DNA from: Polytrichum commune
Lineage: Eukaryota > Streptophyta > Polytrichopsida > Polytrichales > Polytrichaceae
Reading direction: 5' to 3'
DNA: 64,000 nucleotides
Assembly: GCA_950295325.1 (NCBI GenBank)
Contig: OX485806.1
Coordinates: 45,937,169-46,001,168 of the forward strand
In this document: one piece after another, positions 1 through 10,859 of the stretch
Layout of the letters: each line of letters starts with the position of its first letter
Position numbering within the stretch: position 1 is the stretch's first letter
Position numbers and translations under genes: made by a program
The notes under the pieces: model-generated
Seen by the model: only the letters and a program-made list of their open reading frames with translations
What the model was told of the DNA's origin: nothing
The model's database searches: none

Positions 1-426
1 ACCACGGTGGGAAGGCAACACCGACGAATGTTAATTTTGTAATCAGAAAAGGCATAGAAAACCATAATGCCAACTCTTTATAAGACATTAACAAGAAATG
101 AGAAGATATCCCAACAACAACACAAAGCCCATCGGAGGAGCAAATGTAGTCACCCCCAACGTGTGTGTAGTGACTTGAAGCCAAAAGGAAACAAAAATAC
201 AATAGAAGAATGATAATAAAGATGATTTCAGGGTGATAGCACGTCCAATAATATTAATAGTGATACGGGTTCTAAGAACAAAGATGAAGATAGTAGTGAT
301 GCGGATGGTGATGACAAACTCCCAAATGAAGGAGGATATAAAAAAATAAGGAAATAAGATAAACAACTACGCAAGGACCTAATCAAAGAGAGTGAGTGGC
401 AAAGAAAAAAACAAATACATTGGGAG
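1..426. other. Degenerate sequence upstream of gypsy remnant, no gene
   Basis: No reading frame here gives a recognisable protein. The stretch runs into the gypsy gag/protease remnant that follows on the plus strand and is probably decayed gag sequence of the same element, but I see no motif that proves it. Confidence 0.3.
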
Positions 427-1399
427 GTGAACCAAGCCATCCGAGAGACGCAAAAGGAAGAGGGCAGAGCTTTCCCAATGCCAGAGGAGTTTGTACCTTT
501 GTACCATCAACGAGCTGAGAAGAAGTTTAATGATAAGGAAGAGCCAAAAAATGCTAAAAGCAAGAGTGGCGTAGAGGAGGCCGTAAAAGTAGATAAGATT
601 ATTAAAGAAGTGTACAAACAAACGAAGGCCAACATCTTTGTAGGGAAACTATTAGAAATAGCCCCCTACTATAGAAAAATAATTATGGCCGCATTACATA
701 AGGAAATCTAGGAGAGTGTGGTGGCCCCCCCTCATTCCTATCACGTTAAAACCCAAGACTATGATGAAGAAATGCCAATGAGTACGGTGGTCACAAAAAA
801 TAATAGAGTACCGAACGTACTTATAGATGAAGTATCGGGAGTCAATATTATGACAAATGCACTAAGGAAAAATTGGGCTCTACTAATATAGAGGCCTTTC
901 CATTTACAATCAAGATGGCGGACCAACGGAAAGTGGTGCCGGTAGGCTTGATTATAAACTTGAAAATAAATGTAAGAGGTGTGAAAAAAATGATGACCTT
1001 TATGGTGATAGATTTACCACCAACGGACAATGATTATGATATGATGTTAGGAAGAACATGATTGAAACAAAAGCATGACTAGGGCACTAGTAAAATTACC
1101 CTCCAAAACGAAAATGAAGAGTTAATATGAATGTGCAATAGATCCTGGCGGTACCAGCCTCTAAGAGAGCGTTGGCATGGGAAGTCTACGTTTGGGAAGC
1201 AGGATTATCCGATGAAAATGAGGCTATGGTATACAAAGCCTTTTCGGATTTCCAACCCATAGCAAAGGTACATCAATTTGGAGTCAAGGAGTTGTACGAG
1301 GCAGGATGCAATGTCATAACTCCAATTGATGAGTCAAATGAACAAATGAATACCCCTGAACGGGAAGAAAAAAACAAAATGACCAACCGTAGACCTTAG
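427..1399 (+). pseudogene. Ty3/gypsy gag-protease remnant
   Basis: The plus strand holds decayed pieces of a Ty3/gypsy polyprotein upstream of reverse transcriptase. At 427-711 a Lys/Glu-rich piece ends in a segment of the type KLLEIAPYYRKII, which resembles the stretch just before the protease in plant gypsy elements. At 873-1061 the frame ends in YDMMLGRT, matching the C-terminal retropepsin motif (YDIILGRPW in intact copies). The active-site DTG/DSG triad is not visible in frame. At 1172-1399 an acidic linker of the kind lying between protease and RT follows. Stops at about 710, 1060 and 1399 separate the pieces, so no functional polyprotein can be made. Confidence 0.65.
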
Positions 1400-1438
1400 G
1401 AAAATCGAGAGGTGGTTGAGAATCCTAGACCTTTGTAG

Positions 1439-2218
1439 ATGACAAAGAAAGAAGAAACAAACATGGAAGAGAATCCAATATACCCCAATCAATTTTACAA
1501 AGTAAAAAAAGGTGAAATTGTGATAGATAAGACTTTGGCTTTGAAAGCCATGAAAGGAAAGCAAATTGCGGGATGGATGATTGAAGATGATAAGATGATC
1601 AAGAAGGTTAACCTAAGGACTAAAGAAGAACCAAAGATGGTAAGGGTAGGAAAAGATATAGAGGAAAATATTGAAAAAGAGTTGATGGAGCTCCTTAAGA
1701 GCTATAAGGATGCATTCGCAAGGACATATGAAGATATGAAGGGAATACCTCTACACATTTGTAAACATAAGATAGAAATTGAGCCCGACACCAAGTCGGT
1801 CAAGCAAAGGAGGAACTGGATGAATCCAACCTACGCAACTCAAGTAAATGAAGAAATCGACAAGTTGGTAAAGACAAGATTTGTATATCGAGTGGATAGA
1901 TCCGAGTGGCTATCACCAATAGTTATAGTGCCAAAGAACAATGGGAAGTTAAAAGTGTATGTGGATTATCGCAAATTAAATGCTATAACAAAGTCAAATC
2001 TGTTACCGTTACCCTTCACCGAATCAATATTAGAGATAGTAGCTAGACATGAGATCCATTCCCTCCTGGATGGATTCAGTGGTTACAACCAAATCCGGAT
2101 AGCACCGGAAGTTCAACTCAAGACTTACTTCATCACCGAATGGGGAGTGTTTGCATACCGAGTGATGTCTTTCAGACTAATGAGCGCACCATTACATTTT
2201 AAAAGGTATGCAATATGA
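1439..2218 (+). pseudogene. Ty3/gypsy reverse transcriptase, truncated
   Basis: This 259-codon open frame carries the N-terminal half of a gypsy reverse transcriptase. In order there are a pre-RT stretch (YKDAFARTYEDMKGIPLHICKH), the fingers region (WLSPIVIVPKNNGKLKVYVDYRKLNAI), motif A with the first catalytic Asp (LDGFSGYNQI), and the start of motif B (FRLMSAPLHFKR). It stops there. The YVDD box, RNase H and integrase are absent, and the sequence switches directly to a copia integrase fragment. The element is therefore dead. The frame is unusually long and clean for such a fragment, which suggests a fairly recent truncation. Confidence 0.85.
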
Positions 2219-2250
2219 GGCAAAGTGGGGCAACAACGCGGAAATACTAG

Positions 2251-2960
2251 TGACAATGCCATTGGAGATTGTGCATTTGATTGCTTGTGGCCCCATGAGG
2301 ACCACGTATATAGGAATGGTAAAGTATTTTGTTACTTTCGTTGATGATTTTTTGAGGAAGGCATGGGTTTACACAATGAAATGAAAATGAGTTTGGTTTG
2401 GGAGGTTTAAAGAATTCCAAGCATTTGTAGAACGCAATTGGAGATTGAAATCAAGGCGTTTTTGTGCATGAGCGAAAGGGACACCATTTTGAAGGATTTT
2501 GAGGCATTTTTTATGGAACACGACAATGAGAGCACGCCTCAACACATTGGACCAATGGAGTGTGCAATTCAAAGCATTGTTGCAATGGCAACGCATATGC
2601 TCAAAGCTCAAAAGCTCAAGAAATTGCTTTGGTCTGAAGCGGTGGCGAATGCGGTTTATACACTAAACAAATATCCAACGAGAGTTTTTCACTCTGTTAC
2701 ACCCAAAGAAATGTGGAGTGGGAGGCCACCTTGCGTTGCATACATGCATGTGTTCAAAAACCTTGCATATGCAATGGTTTCAGACGAAAAGAACGGCAAC
2801 CTCAATGCCAAAGGAATCAAATGCATTTTCAGCATTTTGTAAAGGTACAAAGGCGTATAGGCTGATGTGTTGGGAAACAAAGAAAATTATAAGAAGCATA
2901 GTAATCCCCCCTTTAAGTATGCATTCGATTAAATATTCATCCCAGTTAAGTACATAAATT
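2251..2960 (+). pseudogene. Ty1/copia integrase core fragment
   Basis: Directly after the gypsy RT, frames shift to a copia integrase. At about 2259-2400 the translation reads like PLEIVHLIACGPM..YFVTFVDDFLRKAWVY, the start of the core domain. At 2438-2842 it continues with AMATHMLKAQKLKKLLWSEAV and YTLNKYPTRVFHSVTPKEMWSGRPP, the well-known copia stretch before the RT. A frameshift near 2840 leads to KGTKAYRLMCWETKKIIRS, the end of the integrase region. Internal stops and frameshifts make it a pseudogene. A second fragment of the same family lies at about 51960-52290. The junction with gypsy RT near 2220-2250 has no LTR between the two, so it is a chimera made by recombination or nested deletion. 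Confidence 0.85.
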
Positions 2961-3154
2961 TGTTGACAAAAAATTAGGGTTCATGCTTTATTGTTTGAAC
3001 ATGTCATGCGGAGTCATTTTCCGCAAATGCATGAATTCATTGATTGAAATTCAATGTCAATTTTTTAGTGTTTTGATGAAACGTCTCAAACAATCGTCAT
3101 GGTTCATCATACGTGTGTTCAACTTTTGTTTGAACATCGGACTAAAGCAATTGG

Positions 3155-4055
3155 TGTCGCGCACCTCTCCATGAGGAGTGCCCGAAACACCATGGGCACA
3201 AGGGGGACCCTGGAGTGACACCCGGGACTTGTGGCGCCGTTGGTGAGAGGGCCCAAGTGATCATGGTGTGGGCGCGGGCCCCGGGCGTTGGGAACGCCTC
3301 CCACCCACGGAGACTAGGATGCACAAGGGTAAGGCCATGAGCTATGTGTAGCTCATGGCGTGGTGATTCTAGAATGCTCAAGATCACCTCAAGCGGAGGT
3401 GTGAGCTAGGAGTTATGGCCATTTGAGTGGGGCGCTGTCCCGGGACAGCGCCCAGGTAATGCAGTGCCTGGGAGTGATTCCCGGGACTGCCAAGGTTCAA
3501 ACAGGCATAACTTCCTCAAGACTTGCCCGAATGGGGCAATTGAGGAATCCATCGGCATCTACGTGAAGCGTAGATGAGGATGGAGTGGTTGGTTGTTATA
3601 ATCAGACATCATAAAAGGAAGTTATGATGGTCTGAAGCTGCTGGGGTGGTTCTAGGCCCAGCAGCTAAAGGAAAATGTCCACTTGGCCCCAACTCTTGGT
3701 AGAGAGACAAGAGGTTGGTTGATGGTGGGGTAGGGGCCCCGCGTAAAGTCCTAGAGGCTTATATGGGTGAGGTGGTGTGGCCTCACCCACCCGAGGCCGA
3801 ATGGCACGGCCTCCATGGGCTTTGGCCCATTGTGAGGCCATAGTTGCCTAGTATGGTTCGGGTTGTTGTAGTGTTGCTCCGGCAATGCGATGATCAACAT
3901 AAGATGGGATTTCCACGGATGGAAGTCCACATCTAGGAATGGGTTACCGATTAAGGGGTGAGTCCCGAAAGCAAAGTAGGAAGGTTAGCGCTCGTAACCT
4001 TTGCTAGAAAGGAAAATTGGCAAGATTGCTAAGGGGGCTAGCAAAGGTTGCGACA
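3155..4055 (+). repeat. Solo LTR A, family TGTCGC...GCGACA, with TSD ATTGG
   Basis: A 901-bp unit starts TGTCGCGCACC and ends GGTTGCGACA, the TG...CA ends of an LTR. It is flanked by a perfect 5-bp target duplication, ATTGG at 3150-3154 and 4056-4060. Homologous units lie at 38498-39138 (minus), 42368-43307 (minus), 51428-51955 (minus, truncated) and 56087-57034 (plus). The 38498 unit is followed on its own strand by a Met-tRNA primer site, proving that the family is an LTR. No internal element flanks this copy, so it is a solo LTR left by recombination. A perfect 24-bp palindrome, GGGCGCTGTCCC-GGGACAGCGCCC, lies at 3430-3453. Confidence 0.92.
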
Positions 4056-4889
4056 ATTGGTCGTCATTGTCGAGGACAATGTGGTGTAGAAGTTCAAAGC
4101 CTTGGAGTTCAATAGCACTTTCAGATTCAACAAATGTCTCAATAGGTTGGATTTTGTTGCGGTATGTTTTCTCGATTGTCCCAGACTTTTTGGATGGCGC
4201 CTTCAGTGACTTCATACTCCCACCCTAGTGCCCGTTTGCTTGGTTTGTTCGGATTTCTCAACTTTTCAATGATTTCACATCGTGGGCTTCGGTCAAGTGG
4301 GTCGTCTCAATTTTCATATGTTTCTTGTTGCAATTCATCAAATCAAAGGCACACCAATTCTTAAGTTGCCATCCTCTATGATGTGGCATTGTGTTTACCT
4401 TAGGGCGTGACCCCCACAATGCATCTTCAAATTTGGCATAGTCCCAAAGGTGTCGTTCCTAGGTGGTCCGTTAGCGACCTTGGATCTCTCCTCCAAAGAC
4501 TTAACCTACACTAGACCCACCTACTTTGGGACTCACTTGGATTGCCCCTCCTTTGGGGCCTCCCTTGTTAGGCTTCACTAGCCTAACATGACACATCTAG
4601 GCGAGACCTCAACGTTTCCACTAAGTTGTCACGGTTCCCACTTTGCTTTTTCGAGACATGGGTTCATGACTCCCATGCGCCAACTCACGTTAGCTCGCAG
4701 GTAGCACATTTATGAGCACGCGCCATCACCTTGCCCCCGCCCGGACAAATCCGTGGCTAAGAAGTTTTTTGGTTTTATCCAAGGCCCCTCCAAGCCATGG
4801 CCCCCAATTACTCGGCTTACCCAACCTAGTTTGGCATGTCTATTCCCCCTCTTTCACTAATCAAACACAAGTACAAGACTAGGACATAA
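4056..4889. other. Non-coding or decayed gypsy 3' sequence
   Basis: This stretch lies between solo LTR A and the reversed gypsy integrase. Short open frames exist on both strands, but none has a recognisable domain. The minus strand at 4215-3985 is open across the solo LTR boundary, which shows it is not an independent gene. It may be the decayed 3' end of the reversed gypsy element next to it. Confidence 0.35.
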
Positions 4890-6480
4890 TATCATTTTTT
4901 TTTTTTGCAACATTAAAATTGAACTTTATTGCCTCAAGCCAAAGAACAACTACATGTTGTGGAGCGATTAACCTCAAAGGTAAGTGTGCTACTAGCGTCT
5001 CTCCCCCACTAAAGGAGATTGATGTCCTCATCAATGCCTACGTTTCTTTTTATTGGAATTATGTAGCCTTAGTTTCTTCAAAGTGTTTTACCAATTCCTT
5101 GGCATTCATCATGTCTCTTGCCGCTACCCAAGTGGATTCTTTATCATGGTATTCTCATCATTTCACCAGATACTCCTTTGTACTTTTTGTTTGTTTATCA
5201 TTTCCCTTGGGCTTCCTACACTTGATGATGCCTTCTTACCTCATGTTCCAAATGATCTCCACAAGGTCGGGAGGTGGCCTAATCTTTTGCTTGTGATCGG
5301 GCCACAAGGTGTCTTTCTAAAATTGCTTTAGCAATGAGACATGAAATGTCGGATGCATTTTGATCTCGGGCGGTAATTCCAACTTATACATGTCCTTCAA
5401 GATTCATTCCACAATGGAAAATGGAGCATGAACTTTGGAGTGAGGCCTTTCGGCTAAATGAAGTTGTTCACATTCAACAACACCTTTTGGCCCACTTCGC
5501 ATCTTTCGGCATTGACTTGCACTTCGTAGCACTTTCGGGCTCTCTCCACCAACAACTTGGTCATCTCCAAGACTTGTTTACGCTCCTTGGCCAAGTCCTC
5601 ACCATCTTGGTTGAACTCTAGTGTTGAATGTGCCCCCTCGAGAGCTAGATTAGTAAGTTGGAGCGCATCCACTCCATAAGCCACCACAAAATACAAACCC
5701 TTGGTCGCCAAGTGCGTGGCTACATTACAACTAGACTTTGCTCGATCCACATAGTCCGCCCAATCTTCTTGGTTCGTCCCCACCAAGTTCCTCAAGTATT
5801 GCTTCAAGACTCCATTCACACGTTTTGTTTTCCCATCCATTTGGGAATGTAAGGCCGTACTAAGCCTTAGTTTCATTTCCACGTCCTTAGAGAAATGCAT
5901 TGAAAATGCACTTGTGAACTTTGGATCTTGATCCGACACAATCACTATTGGCAACCCGTGGTGCCTCAACCATCTTTTGAGAAAAGGCTATGCGGTCTCC
6001 AACGTGGTGGTTGTTCCCACAATCGGCACCATGTGTGCCAACTTGGCAAACCGCTCTATCATCGACAAGATGGCATCATACCCATGTGATTCCGGCAAAC
6101 TTGTGATCAAGTCCATGTACATACTATGCCATGGTCCCGGCGGGATATGCAACAGTTGCAAGATTCTGCCTTGTTTTTGGTAAGAGGCTCGGTTCACTTG
6201 GCACTTCATCCAAGCCTTCACAAAGTGGGCTATATCCTCCTTTATGCACCGCCAATGGTACCTCCATGACACCATTCTATGGCGGCTTTCTCTTTCTCCT
6301 CTATGGCCGGCAATAGGACTATCAAATTCTTCCTTCTAAACCGTTAGCCTCAACTTGCCTTATGGCACATACACCCAACTTTGCTTACACTTGAACAATC
6401 CGTCCACCAACTTAATGTCTTTGAGCACTTTGCTTTTGCAAAGCTCACCTAATAGTTTTTGTGCTTTGGGGTAATTAATT
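4890..6480 (-). pseudogene. Ty3/gypsy integrase with chromodomain-side tail, degenerate
   Basis: Read on the minus strand from 6480 to 4890, the order is a linker (KLRLTV..EEFDSPIAGHRGEKEKA), the integrase zinc region (WRYHWRCIKEDIAHFVKAWMKCQVNR), the catalytic core (WHSMYMDLITSLPES; VSDQDPKFTSAFSMHF; MDGKTKRVNGVLKQYL) and a C-terminal part (PEIKMHP.FHVSLLK-like) that precedes the chromodomain in chromoviruses. The third catalytic residue is lost: the usual TDGQTERVN is MDGKTKRVN, so the DDE Glu is Lys. Stops and frameshifts break the tract at about 5454, 5988 and 6330. No RT lies upstream, so this is only the 3' half of an element. Confidence 0.85.
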
Positions 6481-7430
6481 TACCCCCCCCCCCGTATCTT
6501 ACATCACAAGTTTCTTTCGCTAGCACACATTAGCCACAAGGTTTGGATGGTTCTCATTGCTTGGAACTCTTCCTGTGGGAGTCCAATATTCGACGGAAAT
6601 ACGGAAATACGGATCCATTTTCCGAATTTTACCCTGCTCGTATGAGGACAATAGGGTCTCTTAGGGTAAATTAATTGTACTAGGAAATAGGGCATTTTAA
6701 ATCCGCCTCGCACGATAAAAAGGATAAAAAAGAGCATTATTACCGGTCCGTCAAATTGGATTATGAGGGGACCGTTTGATCATGGTCCGGACCAAGTAAC
6801 GGTTACGCCAAGATTAAACAACGGTCCGGAAGTGGACAGACGGTTACAACGGACTTATGGCGGTTGGGGGGAAAAACCGTTGGTGAACCGTCGGAAAACG
6901 GTTGGCAACCGTTTTCCGTTAAAACGAACGGTAACAAAGGAAGGAAGAGGGAGGAAGGATATTTAAGGATCCCTTCCTTCTCCTCCCCACTTTTTTTGTT
7001 CGCAAGAGGCAAATTGTTGAGAGAACGAGTGGTGAGGTTGTTTTTTTTTCCGAGCCGCCAGCAGTTGGATTGCTGGGACTCCGCAATTTCCAGTTACCGG
7101 CAGTTGGCTTGCCGGGACTCTGTAGCAATTAGTCAGAAGAAAGGAAATCCGGAGGGGAGAGAATTTCCGGAGTTGTGTCGGAGGTTGAGGGAAGGTAGGA
7201 AAATGCCGGAAGCACGGGAATAGGATAGGAGGGAACGCATCCCGATTCCGCTCAAAGCCTTCATCCCTACAATTCCGAGGAAGGACGGGGAGCTGCAGGA
7301 GCTAGCGGAGGATCTCCGGATTATGGGTTGCGCGGGGTTGCTCTCCAAACCCTGGAACCTCCGAGCGGAAGATACCCTCCGGGAGTTCAAGTTTGAGAGA
7401 GTACATAGTGCAAGCAATTAGAAATTGGAG
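6481..7430. other. LTR-like or promoter-like GC-rich segment, no clear gene
   Basis: The segment opens with a run of C at 6481-6491. It holds many ACGGTTnnnACGG and CCGGA repeats, then a TATA-like ATATTTAAGG at about 6958 followed by a pyrimidine-rich leader. From 6864 to 7223 a 119-codon plus-strand frame exists, with no domain I recognise. The layout (repeats, TATA, leader) resembles an LTR U3-R region, but I cannot find TG...CA ends with a target duplication. It replaces the left end of the outer MULE copy, whose transposase is cut in its first intron just to the right. Confidence 0.35.
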
Positions 7431-7495
7431 AAGAATTGTTTCATATTAGAATAAAACAAAAGAAAAAAAAAACAACAAGTTTTGGGACTACATAC

Positions 7496-9601
7496 CCCGG
7501 TCATGAAGCCTCCCCATTGGCGATAACGGAAGTGCCAGAATACAAGCCAGAGCTCCAGTTTGTCAAGTGCCTTCTCTGTCACTGCCCCGGCGGATACCCA
7601 CCATGCACGTAGCCCGTGGTACAGATTCTCCGCTTCGTCCATGGTCCGCGCGGTCCTATATTGGTGGCACATCTTCTTGTGTTGCTCCCAGAGTTCTTCG
7701 GGAATGTACTTCTCGATATACTTAACCATAGACTGGGTCCAGTGAAACTGACAGGTTCTCTCCCGGTCGTCCATGCGGTCCTCCTTCTTCCCGTTGCCAT
7801 ATATAACCCGAACTGCATTCCAGTTGGCCTGGGCGCTGTCGGCCATGAAACCCTTGAAGTTGGGCTGGACAACACCATTCCTCTCCATGACAGCATTGAG
7901 ATTTTTCCAGAAAACGATCTGGGCATCACAATCCTCAGATTGCATGTCACAGCTTGCAATGGACATGACACGACAATACGTGGAGTCATACACGTGGCAT
8001 GCCATTGTGGTCCATTGTCTCACCCGTTTCACATGGTCGAACATCATCCACGCATTCTCGAGATCTTCGCCGGGCTGCATACGCTTCACCAAATCTACCC
8101 CACTACCAGGCCCGACTTCCGACATCTTGAAGACAAAAACCTTGTCAAGATCAGCCCCTTGACCTGGAAATTTGTTCTCTTGAACAAAGGCCCATAAACT
8201 GATTTCACGGAGTTTGGTGATAGAGTCCATGACACCATACCTTCTGAGGAAACGGAAGCTCATGACCTTGTTGCGGATGTTCGGGGAAGCCATGTCCTTG
8301 CATCGGTCAAATACAGGAACAAGTTCCTCTAGAGTAAGCTTCTTTGGTGGCGCGTCATCGGGTTGAAGAAGATAGTTGCCAATTAGAACTTTGCTAGCCT
8401 CCAACACAACTGCACTCTTGGTAGCCTGGGGAGTCTTCTCGATCTATTCTTCAATTAGGCCACTAATCTCGGCCTTAGTGTCTCTGTAGTCGCCCACCTT
8501 GACTGGGTGATCGTGAGTTCCAAGGTGGATACACGCTCTTGTATGATTGCTTTTGCCAGCTACATAATAAATCTTAGCTCCACATGTAGCAATACATGAC
8601 GGGGGTTATTTACAAACCTTGCAAACAAGCGTAGACTCAGTTGGGGGTGCTTGATCCACTACAAAGGCTTGGAGGGTACAACCCTCAAACTCTGTCTCGT
8701 TGATTTCGAAAATACGAGGTCGGCGGATCAGATATTCGCACTCCTTGTTGTTGCAACGCAGGTGTCCAACGCAGTCGGAATGACGAAAGGACAAACCAAA
8801 ATTGTTTGTGATGTTGGTGGTGATGGTCTTCGTCCACACATGGCCGTCGTAACGCTTGTCCATTCCCTGCATAGACTTGGCCTGTGACCGTGAGGCCGTG
8901 TGACCAGCGGGTGGCAACTCAAATATGACGGGACCATCGAACATAGCAGGAAGGTACTCTACCCTCTCGTGTCTAATCACCGAGTAGTCTATTTTTTTAA
9001 GAATATTTTTTTTCCCCGGCATTGTTGCAAGTTGTTTTAATAAGGGTACTATGCTAACAGTATCTTGCGACAAAGGATATACTTTAGGAGCGTTCCCACC
9101 AACTATAAACTGAGGTGGGGGCTTGGTGGGACTGACCTCTTCATCTGAAGAAAGTGTAATTACAGACTAAACTCTAACGTTCTCTACAATAGGCGTCCTG
9201 ACCCGGGGCTTGAGCTTGACCTTCACATCACGTGGCAGAGGAGTTTGAATGGTGCAGGTAGAGGAAGAACGAGGAGTTAGGATCTCAGTAGAAGCAACCA
9301 TCTGAGATTCAATGAGGCCATACACTCGGTAACTACCTGGATGAAGAGTCCAAAACATGTTATTGTTCTCATCGCGATGCGAAATCCGACCAAGGGTGTG
9401 TGTAAGCTCTGACGTGACAACATCGAAAATATTCTCGTCAACAACAATAGTGTCCTCTCTGAAGCCGAACCGAATACTCAAACGTTGTGCCGTCACGTAA
9501 GCTAGGCCGTCCTCTTCCATCCGAAAGGTAAGTGGGACTCTCACTCCATCAACATAGAGGACTGCCATCTCCAACTCTCCGTTAGCAGGAAGATGAGCCA
9601 T
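7496..9601 (-). pseudogene. MULE-like transposase, outer copy, exon 1 (broken)
   Basis: The minus strand encodes most of a Mutator-type transposase homologous throughout to 26573-28663. From 9601 it starts with MAHLPANGELEMAVLYVDG, an N-terminal domain of unknown type. A Cys/His region follows (GHLRCNNKECEYL; CKVCK-PPSC; TRACIHLGTHDHPV), which fits the zinc-binding domains placed before MULE catalytic cores. The core holds the first Asp in CHVYDSTYC, the second in GFMADSAQANWNAVR, and the C..H pair in RTCQFHW. The exon ends at 7496 at a GTATG donor after QWGGFMTG, where the inner copy also has an intron. In-frame stops occur near 9168, 8607 and 8447. The second exon with the SWIM finger is missing, because the element is cut at about 7430. 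Confidence 0.9.
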
Positions 9602-9877
9602 GATGAGGTGAATGAGGCCTTGCGCGAAGATGGAAATTTGAAAGAGGATTCTCAACATTGTGGGCTACCTATTTAGTAGAAATGTGTTGCAAAAGAGAAC
9701 AGTGATGCACATGATCCACTCGACGAATGAACTATGAAAGAAAGAAACATTAATATTTTTAAATTTGAAACGCTGTCATGATATACAAAATAAGAGCGTC
9801 CAAGTCATGGTAGACATACTATTAAACAGGCAATTACATATGATTAGTTGGCGCCAACTTAAAGCCTGATTCATTTT

Positions 9878-10800
9878 TAGGTCTAGAGATAGACCTGACG
9901 ATTCCGCACAGGAATAGATAGAATGACGAAATTCCAATTGGCCATTAAATATAGGAATGTCCATATTGGAAAGTCTTATATCCGATCGAGTGATATTCAT
10001 CTTCTTTCACTTAGGGCCGCTTTACACTTAGAGGCCGGGCCAATTCGTTGTGTAAGAGGCTTGAAATCCTCATTTGTGATTGGTCAAAAGGCTCAAATAG
10101 GCCCCAACCCCTTTACATCTAGAGGCCGGGCCGATTTGGTGGTATGATTTTTTAAATTAAAAAATGTATGTTATGACACGGCCCGAGCTCGTTGAATTGG
10201 GTGCACCCAAAATGGAAGGCCAATTCTTGGCCTAGAGGCCAATGTCATATTCCACTAAAAAAATCTTCTTAAATAAAGTATAATTTTTTTAAGTGAACTA
10301 GATCCATTGGATTATGTGGAATCTAAAGGCTCTATCTTAGATTATGCTACATCCGTTGGATTAGGCTAATTTTTTTGAATCAGCTTGGCTTCTTGGCTCG
10401 AGGGCCTTTACATATGGGAAGATTGGCCCCCAGTATAATCTTATTATAATGTGTAGTAGAGGCCGGCCTCCAACCCAAAAAAGGCTGAAATTTTGTGCAA
10501 TCGGCCTCAAGGGAAATTGGCCCGGCCTCTAGGTGTAAAGCGGCCCTTAGTATCATAAGTTATGAATTTTTGAGTGGCGTATGAAGTGTTTAGTTATAGC
10601 TGGGTTAATTTAGACATAGATAGGTCTAGTGATGGACTAGACGTTTAAGGACAAGAATATATCGAATGACGAAACCCCAATTGGGCATTAAATATAGGAA
10701 TGTCCCTCGGGGGAACATCTGTATCCGATCGAGTGATACTCATATCCTTGGACTTAGTATCAAAAGTTATGAGTTCTCGAGTGGCGTAAAATGTAATCGG
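9878..10800 (+). repeat. About 150-bp duplication, one unit split by a MITE
   Basis: The sequence around 9905-10013 plus 10547-10600 is repeated at 10645-10800. Shared blocks are AATGACGAAA..CCCAATTG, CATTAAATATAGGAATGTCC, TCCGATCGAGTGAT and TTAGTATCA.AAGTTATGA. The first unit is interrupted by a MITE exactly at its TTA; the second unit is the uninterrupted version. It lies between the transposase start (9601, minus) and the first exon of the plus-strand gene (about 10860), so it may be a duplicated piece of the divergent promoter region of the outer MULE. Confidence 0.8.
10014..10546. mobile_element. PIF/Harbinger-type MITE with TTA target duplication
   Basis: A 533-bp element with nearly perfect terminal inverted repeats of about 32 bp starting GGGCCGCTTTACAC, followed by TAGAGGCCGGGCCAATT on both ends (one mismatch). 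It is flanked by TTA at 10011-10013 and 10547-10549. A 3-bp TTA/TAA target and G/C-rich ends are the signature of PIF/Harbinger (Tourist-like) MITEs. A partial extra copy of the terminal motif lies inside at about 10100-10140. It has no coding capacity. The duplicated neighbour sequence at 10645-10800 provides an empty site. Confidence 0.92.
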
Positions 10801-10859
10801 TTGAAGGGAGGGTTTTGCGAGTGTTGGAGAGGACATGCTTTGAAAGGGTGACACCTGAC

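Noticed and set aside
3119..3387. Minus-strand frames of 61-81 codons at 3.1-3.4 kb
   Set aside because: They lie in or across the end of solo LTR A and recur only as LTR sequence, with frame disruptions in other copies.
6481..6491. Run of C as a functional signal
   Set aside because: A simple homopolymer at a repeat boundary; it may be a sequencing or assembly artefact.
7579..8197. Long frames overlapping the outer transposase in other phases and on plus
   Set aside because: The minus-strand frame carrying DSTYC, ADSAQANW and CQFHW is homologous to the inner copy; the overlapping frames have no counterpart there.
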